This document shows positions 5,967 through 7,558 of a DNA stretch of 7,558 nucleotides, in pieces. A program made the position numbers and the translations under genes. Every line of letters starts with the position of its first letter. The first letter of the stretch is position 1. A model generated the notes under the pieces. That model ran no database searches, had not been told where the DNA came from, and saw only the letters and a list, made by a program, of their open reading frames with translations. This DNA comes from Acidobacteriota bacterium (GTDB lineage: Bacteria > Acidobacteriota > UBA890), in assembly GCA_022563115.1 (NCBI GenBank), contig JADFNY010000181.1, positions 1 to 7,558 of the forward strand, read 5' to 3'.

Positions 5967-6632
5967 ATGTCATTGCGCATCAACGACACCGCACCCGACT
6001 TCACCGCCGAAACCACCGAGGGAACGATCAGCTTCCACGATTGGATCGGCGACGGTTGGGCGCTCCTGTTTTCGCACCCCAAAGACTTCACCCCCGTCTG
6101 CACCACCGAGCTCGGCGCCGTCGCGGCGCTGAAGAGCGAATTTGACGACCGCAACTGCAAGATCATCGGCATCAGCGTCGACGGCGTCTCCGACCACGAA
6201 GCCTGGTCGGCGGACATCGAGTCGTTCACCGGACATGCCCCCAACTACCCGCTGATCGGTGATCCGAAGCTCGAGGTGGTGAAGGCCTACGACATGCTGC
6301 CGGCCGACGCCGGCGACACCTCCGAAGGCCGCACGCCGATGGACAACGCCACGGCGCGCTCGGTGTTCGTCATTGGCCCCGACAAGAAGATCAAGGCGAC
6401 ACTCACCTACCCGATGAGCACCGGTCGCAACTTCGCCGAGATCCTCCGACTACTCGACTCCTGCCAGCTCACCGCCGAGAAGCAGCTCGCCACGCCGGCC
6501 AACTGGCAGCAGGGCGACGATGTCATCATCGCACCGGCGGTTTCCGACGAGGATGCCAGGGAGCGCTTCCCCGACGGTTGGGAGCAGCCGCTGCCCTACA
6601 TCCGGATCGTCCCGCAGCCGAGCAACGACTGA
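5967..6632 (+). CDS. Prx6-type 1-Cys peroxiredoxin
   Basis: The 221-residue product reduces hydrogen peroxide, organic hydroperoxides or peroxynitrite using a peroxidatic cysteine. The active site is clear: P38, T42 and C45 in HPKDFTPVCTTE form the PxxxTxxC motif, H37 precedes it as in Prx6, and R131 (in TARSVFVI) is the expected conserved arginine. The length and long C-terminal extension (NWQQGDDVIIAP at about 179-190 and PLPYIRIVPQP near the end) place it in the Prx6 class rather than typical 2-Cys AhpC/Prx1. Two further cysteines, C64 and C166, are not at a recognised resolving position, so reduction probably relies on an outside thiol. It lacks a signal peptide and is cytoplasmic. It is likely its own transcription unit, with promoter-like boxes upstream and a strong hairpin 11 bases after its stop codon. 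Confidence 0.95.
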   Translation: MSLRINDTAPDFTAETTEGTISFHDWIGDGWALLFSHPKDFTPVCTTELGAVAALKSEFDDRNCKIIGISVDGVSDHEAWSADIESFTGHAPNYPLIGDPKLEVVKAYDMLPADAGDTSEGRTPMDNATARSVFVIGPDKKIKATLTYPMSTGRNFAEILRLLDSCQLTAEKQLATPANWQQGDDVIIAPAVSDEDARERFPDGWEQPLPYIRIVPQPSND

Positions 6633-6642
6633 TCGCCAATCA

Positions 6643-6673
6643 TGCGGGGCGGATCTCGGGACTCCGCCCCGCA
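6643..6673 (+). terminator. Strong GC hairpin after the peroxiredoxin gene
   Basis: Perfect 11-bp arms (6643-6653 and 6663-6673, TGCGGGGCGGA and its complement) enclose a nine-base loop. The hairpin begins 11 bases after the peroxiredoxin stop, the usual place for a terminator. There is no T-run after it, so it is not a classical intrinsic terminator. It may act as a hairpin-only terminator or protect the 3' end of the mRNA. Confidence 0.6.
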
Positions 6674-6679
6674 CGGTGC

Positions 6680-6685
6680 TACCAT
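6680..6685 (+). promoter_or_regulatory. Candidate -10 box for a leaderless PQQ-like propeller mRNA
   Basis: TACCAT lies eight bases before the GTG at 6694 and matches four of six consensus positions. No Shine-Dalgarno is present, and no clear -35 is visible; the -35 position would fall in the loop of the preceding hairpin. The spacing parallels TAGACT before the zinc-finger gene, supporting a shared leaderless start style, but a single hexamer is weak evidence. Confidence 0.35.
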
Positions 6686-6693
6686 CCGGCGCC

Positions 6694-7558
6694 GTGAGGA
6701 CTTCCGCAGCTGTACACACTCATCCCAGGATCGCGGTATTCGTGCGCGCACTCGCGATCCTGGCACTGACACCGACCCTGGGCGCCGCTGCACAATCCGA
6801 CGCCGCCTGGAGGCAGTGGGGCGGACCGAACCGTGACTTCGTCATCGAAGGCCCGCCGCTCGCCGATAGCTGGCCCGCAGGCGGCCCCCCGGTTCTGTGG
6901 AGCCGGCCGCTCGGCGCCGGGCACTCGGCCATCCTCGCCGAGGACGGCCTGCTGTTCACCATGTACCGTGTCGGGGCGGCAACGAGCCGCGGCCCGTGGA
7001 ACCGGGAAGAGACGGTCGTGGCGCTCGACGCCGCCACCGGCGAGACGATCTGGGAATACACCTATCCCTCGCGGGTCGAGAACTTCCGTTACGGCGCCGG
7101 CCCCCACGGCACACCGCTGATCGTCGGCGACCGGCTGTTCACCATCGGCACCAACAAGCAGTTCTACACCTTCGACAAGCGCACCGGCGAGGTGCTCTGG
7201 CATCACGACCTGATCGCCGACTTCGGTGCCCCGCCGCTGCAACTGCGCCCAACCGTTACCGCCGGCTACGGCTGCAGCCCCATCGCTTATGAGCAGACCG
7301 TCATCTGTACCGTCGGCGGGCCCGGGCAATCGGTCATGGCGTTCAACCAGAGTGACGGCAGCGTCGTGTGGCGGGGCGGTGACTTCTTGTTCGGCCAGGC
7401 GCCGCCGGCGCTGATCAACGTCGACGGCCAGGAACAGCTCGTCATCGTCGGGGGGGCGTCGATCAACGGCATGGATCCCGGCACCGGCGAGGTGTTGTGG
7501 GCCGTCGGCCACGATCCAGGCAACGACCTCAACATCACCGCCGGGCTCTGGGGCGACA
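6694..7558 (+). CDS. Exported PQQ-like (BamB-like) beta-propeller protein (partial, C-terminus beyond edge)
   Basis: The frame is open for 288 codons to the window edge. It begins with a signal peptide (hydrophobic run about residues 13-30, AAA-Q cleavage near 33), then WRQWGGPNRD (39-48), the usual opening of exported PQQ-like repeat proteins. At least four PQQ-like blade motifs of the form (A/F/M)-D-x-x-T-G-E-x-(L/I)-W follow: ALDAATGETIW (110-120), FDKRTGEVLW (160-169), FNQSDGSVVW (217-226) and MDPGTGEVLW (260-269). These match the PQQ-like/BamB propeller fold. The visible part shows no residues proving that PQQ cofactor is bound, and dehydrogenase activity should not be assumed. GTG at 6694 is chosen for the full signal peptide and the -10-like box upstream. 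GTG at 6742 would still give a shorter usable signal peptide. Substrate or partner is unknown. Confidence 0.82.
   Translation, partial: MRTSAAVHTHPRIAVFVRALAILALTPTLGAAAQSDAAWRQWGGPNRDFVIEGPPLADSWPAGGPPVLWSRPLGAGHSAILAEDGLLFTMYRVGAATSRGPWNREETVVALDAATGETIWEYTYPSRVENFRYGAGPHGTPLIVGDRLFTIGTNKQFYTFDKRTGEVLWHHDLIADFGAPPLQLRPTVTAGYGCSPIAYEQTVICTVGGPGQSVMAFNQSDGSVVWRGGDFLFGQAPPALINVDGQEQLVIVGGASINGMDPGTGEVLWAVGHDPGNDLNITAGLWGD

Noticed and set aside
7450..7456. A run of seven G in the PQQ-like gene, as a possible phase-variation site or frameshift.
   Set aside because: The frame is intact on both sides and continues into a good PQQ-like blade motif, so there is no sign of a shift.
6679..7512. A 277-codon minus-strand frame opposite the PQQ-like gene.
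   Set aside because: It is antisense to clear PQQ-like repeats, has no recognisable domain, and runs across the hairpin-side promoter region.
5139..7558. Reading the three plus-strand genes as one oxidative-stress operon.
   Set aside because: The 156-base gap, separate promoter-like sites and the strong hairpin at 6643-6673 argue for separate transcription units.

Overview
The window is GC-rich bacterial chromosome-type sequence with six protein genes. Three lie on the minus strand (positions 1-4883) and three on the plus strand (5139-7558). The gene at each end is cut by the window edge. Signal peptides, a CreD-like inner-membrane protein, a periplasmic-facing thioredoxin-fold domain and secreted beta-propellers suggest a Gram-negative, aerobic or oxygen-tolerant bacterium. 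High GC, possible leaderless starts and the mix of families would suit Myxococcota, Acidobacteriota or similar environmental lineages. No marker gene is present, so this placement is only a guess. I see no tRNA, rRNA, CRISPR array, insertion sequence, phage gene or replication origin.

Minus strand, in transcription order. A large exported protein (2487-4883) carries seven FG-GAP-type repeats followed by a choice-of-anchor B / LVIVD-type propeller domain. After a 184-base gap comes a MauE/DoxX-like membrane protein fused to a thioredoxin-fold domain with a CPHC motif (1256-2302). After a further 205-base gap comes a CreD-like inner-membrane protein that runs off the left edge (1-1050). That second gap holds a striking AT-rich block (1139-1180) with two adjacent 17-bp palindromes and an extra half-site. 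It looks like a repressor operator sitting on the creD-like promoter.

The 255-base divergent region 4884-5138 separates the two arms. It holds two inverted repeats and a likely promoter for the first plus-strand gene.

Plus strand. A small protein with two PARP-type zinc fingers (5139-5810) is followed by a Prx6-type 1-Cys peroxiredoxin (5967-6632) with its own Shine-Dalgarno and promoter-like boxes. A strong 11-bp hairpin (6643-6673) follows, then the start of an exported PQQ-like/BamB-like beta-propeller protein (6694 to the edge). Gaps of 140-255 bases and separate promoter-like sites suggest mostly single-gene transcription units rather than one operon.

There is no clear multi-gene system. 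A shared theme of envelope, thiol-redox and peroxide functions (MauE-thioredoxin fusion, peroxiredoxin, CreD-like protein, secreted propellers) can be argued, but only from proximity. The items most worth a second look are the tandem operator upstream of the creD-like gene, the stand-alone twin PARP-finger protein, and the double-propeller exported protein with a possible ring of histidines.
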